From positions 1 to 64,000 of the forward strand of contig JACCGJ010024136.1 in NCBI GenBank assembly GCA_013407085.1: a stretch of 64,000 nucleotides of DNA. Direction: 5' to 3'. Positions 20,210 to 31,450 of the stretch are shown piece after piece. The position numbers and the translations under genes were made by a program. Numbering within the stretch: position 1 is the stretch's first letter; each line of letters opens with the position of its first letter. Origin of the DNA: Atriophallophorus winterbourni (taxonomy: Eukaryota; Platyhelminthes; Trematoda; Plagiorchiida; Microphallidae). The notes below the pieces were generated by a model. It was not told the origin of the DNA, searched no databases, and was given only the letters and a program-made list of their open reading frames with translations.

Positions 20210-20430
20210 ATATGCAATCGTGCGGTGCCTGTTTACTGTGAAGATGACGCCTACTATATTGTTTTGTCAATAATAGTCAGCTGCATACGAATACAAGCTG
20301 GAGTCTCACTGCCATTGCTATTTCCTTTTTTCATAACTGTCTAGACCTGGGCAACTTAAGTGTATTTTATCCCACATGCAATCTTTGTGCGGCACTTCGC
20401 CTGGATCAGGTTTTTGATTATATACATTGC
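20210..20430 (+). repeat. S1 repeat, diverged (source A)
   Basis: Contains GCTGGAGTCTCACTGCCATT, GTCTAGACCTGGGCAAC and GGCACTTCGCCTGGATCAGG. It is also present at 44437-44650 and, in inverted orientation, at 48870-49092. Confidence 0.75.
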
Positions 20431-20639
20431 AAATTAATGAGGAAACGATATAGAACAATGATTGATTGCTGCCAGACGTTATATTTTTGGTTGCACGTTG
20501 TTATTTATTCATGAACATCTGAAAATAATAAAGTTTGCGATGAATATATGTATATACATTATATTTCATTTGGAAGTAAGTGTTTGACCAAAATAAATTC
20601 GCGTTCTTATTTTTACTTTTCTGTGATTCATTTGAGTAA

Positions 20640-21450
20640 GCATCCGATACATCCAGCATAGATCGATTATGAACTCTTAGTGGGTAACATACTAACTGGT
20701 CTGAACTTCAGTTTGCAGTCAAAAGATGTGAATGGAATCACATGTCGTTGAAAAGTACAATGACGAAATGATTTGGGTGTTTGGATATGCTCAAACGTTT
20801 AAACCTCACTTCTAACTAGGACTGTCTTTATAAAGCATCACATGCCCTCAATCTAACCAGTCGGGTATTTTGGACATTTTCGCCTGAGATCTTACCACGG
20901 ATCATGAATACATACCTGAAACCAGTCATGGAATAGGCTGTGCAGTTATGGTCTACATGGCTCGAGAAAGATGTACAACTTATGCAGCGAATCCATTACG
21001 TCTCAATAAAACTGGTTCTCAGCGTCCGAAACAAACCTTACGAAGAAAGGATAGCTTACCACAATGTGTTCGACTTTCACAAACGATGAATCAGTGGAGA
21101 CCTTATACTACTTTCCAAAATATTCCATGCGCCAAACCTTCCTTCAAAATTGAATCTTCACGCGAATGGTTAAGTGGATTCATCAGAGCCACAAGTATAC
21201 CCTAGTTGTACCCGATTCCGTTTCTGTTTTGCTTGGAACATTTAACCTTCTCCCTTTTCATCAACTCACTAGTTTACTTGAAGTTAACACGAGATAAGAC
21301 GATTTTTTTAGTTGTTCTTTCCGATACTACTTAATGGCTTAGCTCGGATTTATACACTTGCATGTTAATTTTCACCAATCTATAGTTATTATTTAGCTTG
21401 ATGCTTTTTAGACCATTAACCACATTGAACTACACATTGAATTCATGGAA
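20640..21450 (+). mobile_element. CR1-like LINE 3' end (family C2), source A
   Basis: Broken frames give TSHGIGCAVMVYMARERCTT, then the counterpart of LMQRIHYRSTKLVLSVRNKP and RRIRGDL..., the C-terminal region after the RT domain. It ends AGACCATTAACCACATTGAA with a short ATTGAA-type tail. Strongly decayed; same family as 32535-33060. Confidence 0.75.
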
Positions 21451-22539
21451 AAGTTAGGAGCCTTAATAACTGTAAACTGAGTTTATGTACCACGAGAGCT
21501 GTTTGATTCAGCTTGCTCAGACTGATGTGATGTTGCTGCTTTCGTTCTGCTTTTCGAACGTCACATAATACTTATTAACATAACTCCTACTTTAAACATC
21601 AATCTACCATTGCTGTTATTTGAATGTTGAAAAAATATTAAAACAGTCACCGATGCTGCGTTGCACCGACGATTGGTCTTAGCCTAGTCCCCAAATGAAA
21701 CCTAAATTTCAATTTGCAAATGAGGATTTATCCTCGAATTCGCTAACAAAAACGATCATGTGCATATCTCTAAATATAAATTTGTCCTCGTGTAAATTCT
21801 ACAAAATCTGATAGACTGGGCATGAGCTCGACTGTCGTCCGAATGCATCAATCAAGGTCTCCGTGTAAGGAACAAGGCAGATATGCTCAAATGCTGCGTT
21901 ATCACAAGCAGCCTATTACCGATAACAAGAAATCATATCATTTCCGGTCATGTTGAGGAGAGGTTGCTCTCGAAACTTGATTTTTACGTGTAGGTGCTCT
22001 CGCAAACGTGTGTAAACTGGTTCTGTTCCGTGCAACCGAATTACAATGTTCGGTGCTTTTGTTGTTAACGCCTCACGCATGGTGCGAATACATTGTATAC
22101 ATAATTACACGTCCACGCGTGTATCTTAAGTAGATGAACTGTGCTCCATTACTCACAATTGTCATTCATTTCGTTGGAGCCGATTTTTAAGCAATGTTCC
22201 ATTCCTACGACATTCAGTGTTGAGGTTTTTGTTGTGATCCAATTTGTATCTTCACACAGACCAACAAGAAGCACGACGTCTTGTAATTAGGCTGCTAGTG
22301 GTTGATCCAAGTTTGTTTGAATTTATTTCTTTAGTTAACTCGCAAAATACCGATGAGATTCTGCATCGTCATCTTCGCTTTCAGATGAACACGTTGGACA
22401 TTATATTCAATCAATATGCGTCGTATATTGATTTCCGAGAACATTAAGTTCACATTGTCATTGTTACTGCATTACTTTTGTTGACATACATGGGCGACCG
22501 TGCAGTACATATGTAGTATACAAGCAAGATCGTGTTAAT

Positions 22540-22690
22540 ATGATTTTCCAAGGCTGGTTGGCTGCATACCGAAACATGCTGGCTTCTCACTTCCATTTTT
22601 CGATCTCACATCAGTTTGGGCCCCGGAAATCCGACGGTATCTCGACGATGTTGCAATCTACGACTGCGAATCACTGTACAAGTCTTCAAG
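22540..22690 (+). repeat. S1 repeat, strongly diverged
   Basis: GGCTGCATACCGAAACATGC and TCTCACTTCCATTTTTCG follow the S1 order, but identity is low. The inverted duplicate at 45445-45530 confirms the boundaries only roughly. Confidence 0.5.
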
Positions 22691-22896
22691 TTTTTACTCT
22701 TTTGCAAGTTTACTTTGGATGCGTGTTTTAGTTACCAATTGCACTTTGTGCATCGCGATGTACCGTATCGCATGGTGCCAGCAACTAGTTCTTGAAACAC
22801 TAATTTAGTTAGGAATATATTTTGCACCGAAAACGTCTGTTTCGCTATTTCCACGTTTATTGATTGATATGACTGGCATAACTAAGGGCTCACGAA

Positions 22897-23186
22897 TCTT
22901 CATCTTCCTACTTTTCGGACATCATGTGCCGAATGTTTAACTTCCTCAACATTTTCTCCTGCTGTCCTCGCCCGAGGTGTACGAAGACAGTGCTGAATGA
23001 TGATGTAATGTGGTAAACGAACGAAACAAGACTGTTCACTAACATTCTCCCAAGTAAAGTTTCGGTAATATGACATTCAACGGAGGATTTCCCTTGACCA
23101 GCTGTGGTACTTAATTGAGGTAATTCAATTCAAAGGAATTCAAAGTTTTAATAGTCCAAAAAGCAAACAAGTTATAGTAACCATAG
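22897..23186 (+). repeat. Direct duplication D (copy 1, left flank of the PLE insertion)
   Basis: TCTTCATCTTCCT...CATGTGCCGAATG... to GTAACCATAG matches 39774-40062 in the same orientation. Its last nine bases (23178-23186) are the target duplication of the inserted PLE. Confidence 0.85.
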
Positions 23187-23250
23187 GGATCAAGCTTAAA
23201 TTGCATTCACCTGACCAATCATAAGCTGGTTAAGAACAGCACAGTCCATT

Positions 23251-23841
23251 GTGGGTTTTGTGGTTAGCTTCGATGTAAGCGCCCTGTTCACGAACGTGGA
23301 CACCACTAGCGCTCTAGAATTAGCGAAAAATGCACTTAATTCAGACGCGACATTGCCATATCGTACAAACTTGAGTGTACAGCAAATCGTTAACGGTATA
23401 GCGATTTGTCTGCATATGAACCACTTCTTGTTTAATGGACAGATATATACGCAAAAGGAAGGTTTAGCGATGGGTTCACCTATTTCCACAGTGTTAGCGG
23501 ATATGTACATGGAGCATTTTGAAGAGCTAGCTCTAAAAAATGTAGCTCTTCGGCCAAATATATGGTGGCGTTATGTCGATGATACATTCGCCATCATGAA
23601 ACGTGACAGGTTGGAAGCATTTCATAGCTACCTTAACAACCTGGATCACAAAATCCAAGTTACAAAGGAGATTGAGTCGACAGAAGGGACACTTCCATTC
23701 TTGGACTGTCTCGCGCGAAAGCAGAATGGTAAAATAAGCACTGCGGTCTATCGTAAGCCAATCGACACAGATGCAGTCTTGAGGTACTCATCAGCGCACC
23801 CTCAAAAAGTATTTAATTCAGTTGCGAAATCGCTGCTTTAG
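23251..23841 (+). pseudogene. PLE reverse transcriptase fragment
   Basis: 196 codons covering RT motifs A to C and the following TLPFLDCLARK-type segment conserved in PLEs. The two catalytic Asp of YVDD and the Asp of SFDV are intact, but the fingers region is absent and TAG ends the frame before the GIY-YIG domain. The ATG at 23251 is not a real start; the frame is open from the truncation. Confidence 0.88.
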
Positions 23842-24064
23842 AAAAGTCGCTGCTTTAGAAAAGTTGAACGCTTGTGCAGCGATGCCACCGATAAAAAGCG
23901 AGCCCATCAAGAAGTCGTCGACTTGCTGATCATGGTTACCCTAAGAGCCTAATTAAACGCCAACTGAAACGGGTTAAATACCCAGCACCCAAAACGGAAA
24001 AAGTTTGGCGTGCAACAGTTTCTATACCTTACGTTAAGGAAGCGTCAAAGGGATAAGTCGAATC

Positions 24065-24518
24065 TTGAATAACACAGGTATACGAGTAACGTATAAAAGG
24101 GGTAGAACGCTCCGTTCCTTATTATCGCATCTCAAGGATGAAACACCTTCAGGCTGCGCGACGAATTGCGTATATACAATCAACTGTAAGGGTTGCTCGG
24201 GAGTATATCTCGGACAAACATCCAGAGAACTCAGTACTAGGATAAGTGAACACAATTCACGCAATTCCAGTGAATATCAAACTGATAAGAGATTCAGCAC
24301 TAGCTGTACATGCGCTGGACACCGGTCACAGCGTAGATCTTGATAACTTAGAAGTGATAAGGCGGGGAATGAAACCATACATGGAACGACTTCACGCTGA
24401 GGCGGTTGAGATAACAAAGGCTGGTAAGAATGCTGTCAATAAGGTGAATGGGGCTGATATCTCCACAATCTGGCGTCCGGTCCTGCAGCGCATGAACATT
24501 AACGTGCGTAAACCCTAG
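24065..24518 (+). pseudogene. PLE GIY-YIG endonuclease remnant
   Basis: The first frame (24065-24250) reads CATNCVYTINCKGCSGVYLG and QTSRELSTRISEH, the PLE-type GIY-YIG with its preceding Cys motif. The second frame (from about 24250) continues ALAVHALDTGHSVDLDN to a stop at 24516-24518. A one-base shift near 24250 separates them. Confidence 0.85.
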
Positions 24519-24725
24519 TGTGCGCACCGATTACGCAATCGCGCTAATCTGTCAGCGGATGTCATTCACACCTGCCAAGACTAAAACAATTGAGGGATTA
24601 TACGGCACGTAGGGGTGGTGGTGCGTCAGTTGATATTGAACGCGCCTGTCCTTCTTAACGAGCGCAGAACCCAGCTTATGATTGGTCAGGTGAATGCAAT
24701 TTATGCTTGATCCCTGTTCGTACTG

Positions 24726-24780
24726 ACACCCTTGGTCTGACGAAGCTTCTGTGTCAGAAGTGAAACGTTCCCCATACACT
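24726..24780 (+). ncRNA. Hammerhead-like motif in the PLE 3' region
   Basis: CTGACGA at 24737-24743, a stem II of CTTC/GAAG with loop TGTGTCA, and GAAA at 24762-24765 followed by CGTT. The core bases fit CUGANGA...GAAA and its position in the PLE 3' region agrees with reported PLE hammerheads, but stem I is imperfect in this copy (G-C pairs flanked by mismatches). Degenerate relatives occur at 31836, 41096, 57436 and 61621. Confidence 0.6.
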
Positions 24781-24861
24781 ACTCTCAGATTCATTACAAA
24801 CTTCATTTTTTCATGATTATGATTCCCCGTTCTGTCACAAACATTTTCCATTACATTATAT

Positions 24862-25010
24862 TAACCATAGCTTAAAATATCGGGGATGCATAAAAACAAC
24901 AAAAATGTTTTGTCAATATGGAAATTTAGCTTAGGTATTAATGTGTGGTGTTGGATTTGGTCAACATATACTTGCCAAGTTCAGCCTTGAACATGTTCAA
25001 GATTGATGCG
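24862..25010 (+). repeat. Direct duplication D (copy 1, right flank of the PLE)
   Basis: Continues the empty-site sequence (GCTTAAAATATCGGGGATGC ... CAACATATACTTG), matching 40054-40170. Confidence 0.85.
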
Positions 25011-26529
25011 CAAATGATTTTTGGGTGCAGATATTTCCATTAAAAACAAACTCGGACAGCAAGGAAGTACCTTCTGCAATTTGATCCGGAGTGTGGAATA
25101 AATGGAGTTTAGCCCTACGATCTGCTACAATGCGCTTCTTGCCGATGAAACAGGTGTGAAAGTGGGTTATCCACTGTATGCAGAATGTTGAACCGCAGAA
25201 TCAAGTCATCACTGACACGACGGTACGGAAATTCAAAGAGGATTAGAGTTGCAATCCTCTCCTCATATGGCCCGTTGTATAGCACGATCACCAGTTATGT
25301 TATCCACTGAGTTCACCCAAGTTGAGAAAAAAGTGTTGCACCGTACCTTTCATTGTATCGCCCTAGTATAGTGGGAATTATAGGCTGCCGCGATACATTG
25401 GATAGAATGTTCGGCTTCAAATACATCTTTTTCTGTTGCAGTGTTGAAAAGTCTGTTTATTCCATCCCCTTACTACTGTTGTTGGCTCTCTCAAGATCGT
25501 TTTGGCCGTGAATGTACATTGCGAGCGCACGACGATCTCATATAGCGAAGTGTTTCACATGGCTGAATCGTCCGCCTCGGAAGAAACAGTCTCTCCCTGC
25601 CACGCACACAGCGTTCAGTAGTACTTGACCGATGGGTGACATTTGGTCACAGACAAATGAGTTGCCGTTCTAATCCTTAAAAATGAAAAATTCGGTGGCT
25701 TATCAAATCACTGCAGCGGAAATGTCAGCTTTGTATGCAAGACGTCTTCTGGAGTACGCAGCAAAGTATCTGGGTGTTTTGAAACCTCAAGCTCGGAGAG
25801 CGTTGAGACACGTATCCTAAAGCTGTTTTGGGTCTGCCAGGGATCATACTGGAATGTAAAAACATTCAAATACTATAAGCATCTAACATTGTTGATTGGA
25901 TTCGACGTAATTTTTTTCTCGTCTAGAATTTGTTTAAGATCAGAATTGGTTGTTATTTCACTTCAAAGGTCCATGAATAAATGTGACTGTCTTCATTTAG
26001 TCTTGGAAGATTCGCGTTTCCGGGCTGTATACCTCGTCATTCTTTGGTTATTGGCAATTTCTGAGTTTTGAGTGATTTTCCGATGCACTCGGATGTAAAA
26101 TAGTTCATTACGGCTTATCACTTTGTTCGGTGGAACGCTTCTATCATGTATAACGCTTCGTGTTGCCAAAAACTGACAAATATCACCGACGATATCGACT
26201 AAATGGCTTGATAATGGGATACAACTGTTCGGGAATCAGAGTACTTCAAGCATTATTGAGTGAAAAATCTATAACACATGAGCATACGAAAGTGGGCTTT
26301 GTTTCTATTTGTTTTTTTGTATTTATATTATCAATAATCGGGATGTTTAAGCACAAGTAACTTACCTGCACATGCTGGTTGAACAACACTTGTTTTGTTT
26401 TTTATCTACAAATAAAAAATTTACAGTTTTGATTTTCCTAAATTGTAAAATATTTGTGAGTAGAACGGAACATTTCATACATTGTTATAATCATCACCAG
26501 TATGACACGTTCTGTCGTTCAATTGTCAA
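25011..26529. other. Unassigned intergenic sequence
   Basis: No gene recognised. The block is missing between the matching pieces at 40160-40170, so it is either an insertion here or a deletion there. 25500-25640 contains text like RTE 3'UTR (GAAGAAACAGTCTCTCCCTG, compare 4245-4265). Confidence 0.4.
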
Positions 26530-26990
26530 TGCAAGTCAAAATGTAGATAACTACGAATACGACCAGATGTTCGTTATTGCTGCTACATAAAGTGTCCCAA
26601 TATTTCCATGTTGCTCTGAATAGGATGATTAGATACGCGTTGACTATGATAGTTTGAAAAGGAGTGGCGTTAATCTCTGCACAAAATGCCTTCAAGATGG
26701 AGCCATTCGTATAAAAAACGCAGGTCGAAATGTGATCAACAAGATGGTTGGAATGGACATCTCCCAGTAATAAATTAAAAACGTTTGTGACCAATCAGGT
26801 CACCATATTAAAGTAAATAAAAGTCTAAAATGCATCAGTTTGGGTAGATTATTACGAACCTTTCTCTTCTGGCATATAAGCTCAGTCACACCAAGGGTGT
26901 CAGTACGAACAAAGATCAGGTTTAAAGTGCATTCACCGGACAAATACTAAGTTGCCTTTGAACTGTACAGTCCATGTTAGGCGCTCAGCT
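26530..26990 (+). repeat. Direct duplication E, copy 1 (contains PLE-3'-like text, antisense)
   Basis: Matches 40165-40600 (AAATGTAGATAACTACGAAT..., GGTGTCAGTACGAACAAAGA...). The right end is the reverse complement of PLE 3' sequence (compare 24715-24735). Confidence 0.75.
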
Positions 26991-27054
26991 TTTTAAGATA
27001 GACAGGCGTAATTATGCATGCTGTATATCTGGTAACCCGATTGTCCACAAAACT

Positions 27055-27425
27055 CAACAGATGGAAAGATGGGTAGAGCACTTCTCATCTCTCTACTCTA
27101 GGGACAGTACGGTTATACCGCATGCACTCGAAAATGTCTAGCGGTTACCGACCATTGAATATCTAGATACCCCTCCTACTCTCGATGAGCTCAGTAAGAC
27201 TATCGACCGCTTAGCGAATGAGAAGGCCCGTGGTGACGACGGAATTCCACCTGCGCTCATCAAATGCGGTAGAGCAGCATTATGACAGCCTCTACACCAT
27301 TTGCTTCTCCAGTGCTGGCAGGAGAGGGGTGTCCCACACGAGATGCGAGACACAAAGATCATCACGCTATTCAAGAATAAGGGTGACAGAGGCGACTGCA
27401 ACAATTACAGAGGTATAAACTCTGC
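27055..27425 (+). mobile_element. RTE-like LINE fragment, left part (linker and RT start)
   Basis: Reads [20 protein letters not shown], then KARGDDGIPPALIKCGRAAL and GDRGDCNNYRGI, the segment between endonuclease and RT motif A. It breaks off at about 27425, where a CR1-like LINE begins; more of an RTE-like element follows at 30925. Confidence 0.85.
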
Positions 27426-27539
27426 AGTCAGATGAGCTTGGCCACAGTTACTCCCTCATCAGTAGTTTGAGTAAACCGCCACCTGAATTCTCCTCACAAG
27501 GATGATCCTCGTCTTTCAAGAATAACGCTGCAATCTGCG

Positions 27540-28089
27540 GAGGACGTGAAAAACGTACTCTTAAATGCTTACATTCTTAGAGGTGTTCCAGAGACTACAT
27601 GTCGTATCCATGCAGACTTACCATGGTGGAAGCGAAAGTCGTCGCAGAAATATCGTGGAGAATGTAATCCGAGAAGTATTGTAATTTTTAGGTGTTCCGG
27701 AAGATGCTGCTGACGTACCTTCTCAAGAAAAGTCTGAGCACGACCACAAACAATGGAAATATCTAGCCGGAACAATTGGTATTAAAAATGCCATACTTGC
27801 GGATGCTTTTAGGATACCGCGGTCTGCCAACTATAAAGGGCAAGGTCATAGCCCTTTAAAGCTAACCTCCTTCACAACCGAAATGACGGATACTATCAAA
27901 CGTGAATGGAAAGCTAATAGAAAAAACCTACCACAAAACATCGTGTTGAGCTTGCCCAAGGTAATAGCCGGAAGCAAGTTAACGGATGGTACTGACCCAC
28001 AAACGCCTAGTGATGAGGTTCAACCTGAATGTCATGCGATAGCTCCAAAAAACTTGAGTATTCCGACTCTAACCGAGTCGGCCCTCTAA
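27540..28089 (+). pseudogene. CR1-like ORF1 remnant
   Basis: Frames give QSAEDVKNVLLNAYILRGVP and, further on, AFRIPRSANYKG with SPLKLTSFTTEM. This layout (GVPE, LGI, RIP/RLG motif, basic segment, PLK) is usual for ORF1 proteins of CR1/L1-type LINEs. The N terminus is not recognisable. Confidence 0.65.
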
Positions 28090-28136
28090 TAAATTTTCAT
28101 GATTTGAACACCACGAACTTTATAAGATGTTTATAT

Positions 28137-29060
28137 ACAAATGCACAAAGCCTTCCGAACAAATAAGCTGAGCTAACCGAGATATGTTCGCGCTACTCAC
28201 CTGACATTATCGCCATTACAGAAACATGGTATTCTTCCCAATTGATTGAATCGGAGATATCAATTCCAAATATGATTTTGATAAGGAACGATCGAGAGAG
28301 AAGCGGTGGTGGTGTTGCTCTTTATTACCATAATAGACTCCAGTGCCATCCAATAGACAAGACAGAATTCACGCTCGAGGATACAATTTGGTGCATTTTA
28401 ACACTGATGTCTGGTGAAGTCTGCATTATCAATGTGGTCTACCTGTCCCCTTTATCCACGGAATCCTACAACGAAAGGTTGATCCAAGTGCTTCAGCGCT
28501 TGACTCACACACAGCAATCAACGACACTTATTATGGGTGATTTTAATCTGTCCACTCTTTATCTCAGGGACGATCACTCCCCACAAACACCAGAATACCG
28601 ATTTAGAGAGGTACTAGATTCGATCCCGTTATACAACCATGTTCACGAATGCACCCGGAGGAGAGGTTCTGACCGCCCCTCTGTCTTGGATTTAGTGTTA
28701 ACATCGGAGGAACAATCTATCGAAGCGATCGAATTCCAGGCTTCACTGGGTCTTAGCGACTATTCAGTGCTTGTGTTCGACTATGTTTGCAGTACTCAGC
28801 AATCGCTTACTCCGAATGGGGTGGTTCGACGGGTAGATAAATTGGCCCTGAGTAAATCGCTCATGCAGATTCCGCATTTTCAGACGCACAATATAACCGC
28901 TGACTCGCAATATAACGAGCTTGTGGGTTTTCTGAAAATGAAGATAGACGAGAACTCACAGACCGTTCAGAAAAGGTGCGTCGATGAAATTCGTTTTGTT
29001 GTCCGCAGCAGAACAAAAAAAGTGGATAGCACTGAAGCGAGCAGCGTGGGTGCAGCATAA
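28137..29060 (+). pseudogene. CR1-like ORF2, apurinic endonuclease domain
   Basis: Reads TNAQSLPNK, stop (TAA 28164), then SPDIIAITETW, SGGGVALYYHNRL, LIMGDFNLS and LDLVLTSEE. The catalytic GDFN and the E of ITETW are present; the usual SDH near the end is SDY (LGLSDYSVL), so the metal-site His is lost. The open frame from 28242 has 272 codons. Confidence 0.85.
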
Positions 29061-30382
29061 AGCCAACAATACTTCTACTTCTTGGCAACATTTCCGTATG
29101 TTAAGCAACAAAGTAACTGCGCTTATTCGAGAGGATAAGGAAGCGCACCAATTGATGCTCCTTTCGAAAATGGAACGCAACCCTAAATTATTATACAAAA
29201 TCATGAACGCGAAAGCAAAAGTCAAACCAGGTATTTTTCCAATGCAGAATGGCGAAAACCTCACTGAAACAGCGTTGGAAAACGTAAATGCTCTGGCAAT
29301 TTATTATTCCAATGTGTTCGTGCCAAAGGTTTTAGTGGAACGTCATGAGTATTCAATTGAAACAGGAATCGAAACGTTGTGCGATATTTCGATAAATCCA
29401 ATGATTGTTGCAAGTCATCTGCTCAAACTAAAGGTAAGAAAATCCCCAGGAGCGGATGGCATCACACCGGATGTGCTCACGCTCTGTCACCGTCAGCTTT
29501 GTGAACCGCTCTCCGGCCTGTTTAACTATTCGTTGCTTAAGGGAGTTGTATCGAAAGATTGGAAGTCCGGCGTGACAACACCTATCTTCGAAGGCGGTTG
29601 ACGATCTGACGCTGCAAATTATCGTCCCGTCACACTTTTACCTGTTATTGCTAAGCTCATGGAACGTATAGTCTCGGAAAGAATAGTTGCACACTTCGAA
29701 TCGCATAATTTGTTTTCGCCAGCGCAGCATGGATTTCGATCACAACGATCTTGTCTCACAAATCTTCTCCTCACGTTAGACGACTGGACAAAGGAGATGG
29801 ATAAAAGTTCTTGCATCTACGTCTGTTACCTAGACATTTCGAAAGATTTTGACAGAGTCAATCATCATTTGCTTCTTCAAAAACTGATGCGTTTAGGAAT
29901 ATGTGATCCACTCCTCTCATGGTTGTGCGACTATCTCTGAGATCGCGACGCCCGAGTTAAAGTTAACGAAGCGCTATCCCAAACGTTCAAAACCACAAGT
30001 GGAGTCCCAAAAGGGTCTGTGCTAGGCCCGCTCCTTTTTTCGTAGTACATAAATGATTTACCCTCCCCTTATATCGTCCAAAATGGTCCTGTTCGCGGAT
30101 GATATGAAAATTTGGACGCCAATAATTTCTGCAGAGGATTGTGAGAATCTGCGGACGGATTTGGACAGCGTGTCGAATTGGGCGGCCATGAATGACATGT
30201 CATTCAACATACAAAAATGTAAGATGCTCCATCTTGGCAAGAATGTTCCTTGGACATATCGATTGGGAACTGAAAACCTAGCATGGAGCTCGTTGGAAAA
30301 AGATCTTGGAGTGTGGATTAGCGGAACCTGGAGAGCACAGCGCACTGTCAGAACATATATCAACGAGCACACAGATTGTTAG
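28984..30382 (+). pseudogene. CR1-like ORF2, reverse transcriptase domain, several stops
   Basis: 28984-29601 is the linker and RT start (VRKSPGADGITPDVLTLCHR, TPIF). 29602-29940 contains ANYRPVTLLPVIAKLMERIV, QHGFRSQRSCLTNLL and YLDISKDFDRVNHH (motif A). 29941-30050 contains SGVPKGSVLGPLLF (motif B), and 30053-30382 LFADDMKIW (motif C). Motif order and spacing are complete, but stops at 29599, 29938 and 30044 and a frameshift near 30075 break the frame. Confidence 0.88.
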
Positions 30383-30924
30383 TTATCTTTCGAAGAATAT
30401 TTGGAAGATTCTCTTTGGTAACGTTACCAAGGATAATGAATATCTAACTTCAACCTACGATGTATTATGCGGTAGAGGTCTGGGTCGGAAGATTGCGACG
30501 TCTGGGTCTATGCGACTTTACCCAAAGGAGGATACGACGCGATATTATTCTGACTTACAGAATTGTGTCTACCGAAGGACATCCACTAAAACACTTGCTT
30601 GATGTGTGTGAAGGGAAAGTGACACGCGGACATACCTTATCCCTTTACGTCCCAAGTTCCCGTATTGACTGTCGGCGCCATCATTTCGCCATAGGTGATA
30701 TATTTCTTTGGAATTCCCTACCCCAACATGTGGTGGACTCTCATTGCCCGGCGTCGTTTAAAGTGAAAATGCAAAAGAATAACATTTGTGAGCCGTACAT
30801 TTAATATTCTCTATTGCTTTTATACTATTGTATTTTTTCATGTTTTATTAATAACGTCATCCTGTGGTGTTGTAAAGTATTAACTTTTTTAACCATAAAT
30901 CTTTGAATTTTTTTTAATTGATTT

Positions 30925-31450
30925 TAACTAGGCATTCGACTACGTCAGCTGGGAGGGTCTTTCAAAATGCTTGATCTGATAGGCTGCGACCCATGGCTGC
31001 TCAGGCACGCTTTTTCGTTTCACTCAGGCATGAAGGGCTCAATCCATTTTAACAGTTGCAGTTCAGAAGCATTTGAAATTCGCCGAGGCGACAAACAAGG
31101 GTTTGTTCTTGCTCCCACGCATTTTTTTGCTCTGCTTCTGAAGCACGTTTTTAAGACGAGAACAGAAGGCATTTACCTACGCACGCGAAGTGATGGCAAG
31201 CTTTTCAACTTGAACCGGTTGTGAGCACAAACCAAGGCACGAAATGTGCTAATCCGTAACCTGCTGTTTGCCGACGATGCAGCATTGATGGCTCACTCCT
31301 AAGAGCACCTCCAGTCGCTGATAGACTGTTTTTCGTCCGCGCGTTAAGACTTTGGGCTGTAAAACATGAAAATCCATTCGATTGTGATGTACATCCATGG
31401 TCGACATCGACCGAAGGATGCCAACAACAATATTGAAAGGCACTGGACTT
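30925..31450 (+). mobile_element. RTE-like LINE fragment, right part (RT motifs A-C)
   Basis: AFDYVSWEGLSKMLDLIGCD, then ALLLKHVFKTRTEGIYLRTR and, after a stop, NLLFADDAALMAHS (motif C). It continues the reading of 27055-27425 with about 65 residues lost between them, so the two may be halves of one element. Confidence 0.82.

Larger units (their letters stand above)
18195..22780 (+). repeat. Segmental duplication source A (from the PRPF4 3' end onward)
   Basis: This block is repeated in inverted orientation in pieces at 52085-45335, and part of it (about 19466-21240) in direct orientation at 43670-45326. It contains the last 25 bases of PRPF4 coding sequence, the 3'UTR, RTE 3'UTR text (18545-18960), an S1 copy, a CR1-like LINE end and a hammerhead repeat. 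Calling it the source is inference from the intact gene on its left edge. Confidence 0.8.
23187..24861 (+). mobile_element. Penelope-like element, 5' truncated, with target-site duplication
   Basis: The 1.68-kb insert is flanked by TAACCATAG at 23178-23186 and 24862-24870; the empty site is at 40054-40062. 23251-23841 encodes RT motifs SFDVSALFTNVD (A), GLAMGSPISTVLADMYME (B) and WWRYVDDTFAI (C, YVDD), ending in TAG. 24065-24343 and 24246-24518 (frameshifted) encode a GIY-YIG-type tail, including CVYTINCKGCSGVYLGQTSR, typical of PLEs. The RT part before motif A is missing. The first ~47 bp (23187-23234) are the inverted copy of 24668-24714, as described for PLE terminal repeats. The element is inactive: truncated, with a stop and a frameshift. 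Confidence 0.92.
27430..30915 (+). mobile_element. CR1-like LINE (family C1), near full length but broken
   Basis: Order: ORF1-like C-terminal region (27540-28089, IGIKNAILADAFRIPRSANY), then ORF2 with endonuclease (28137-29060), linker, RT (29400-30380) and C-terminal segment (30460-30804), and a 3' end CCATAAATCTTTGAATTTT. Motif B reads GVPKGSVLGPLLF and motif C LFADDMK. Nonsense codons at 28164, 29599, 29938 and near 30044, plus frameshifts, show it is dead. It lies between two pieces of an RTE-like element, so it inserted into that element or replaced its middle. Confidence 0.88.

Noticed and set aside
27055..27425. Host gene similar to craniofacial development protein 2
   Set aside because: That name is a common mis-annotation of RTE endonuclease-RT fragments; the DNA here is a broken LINE.
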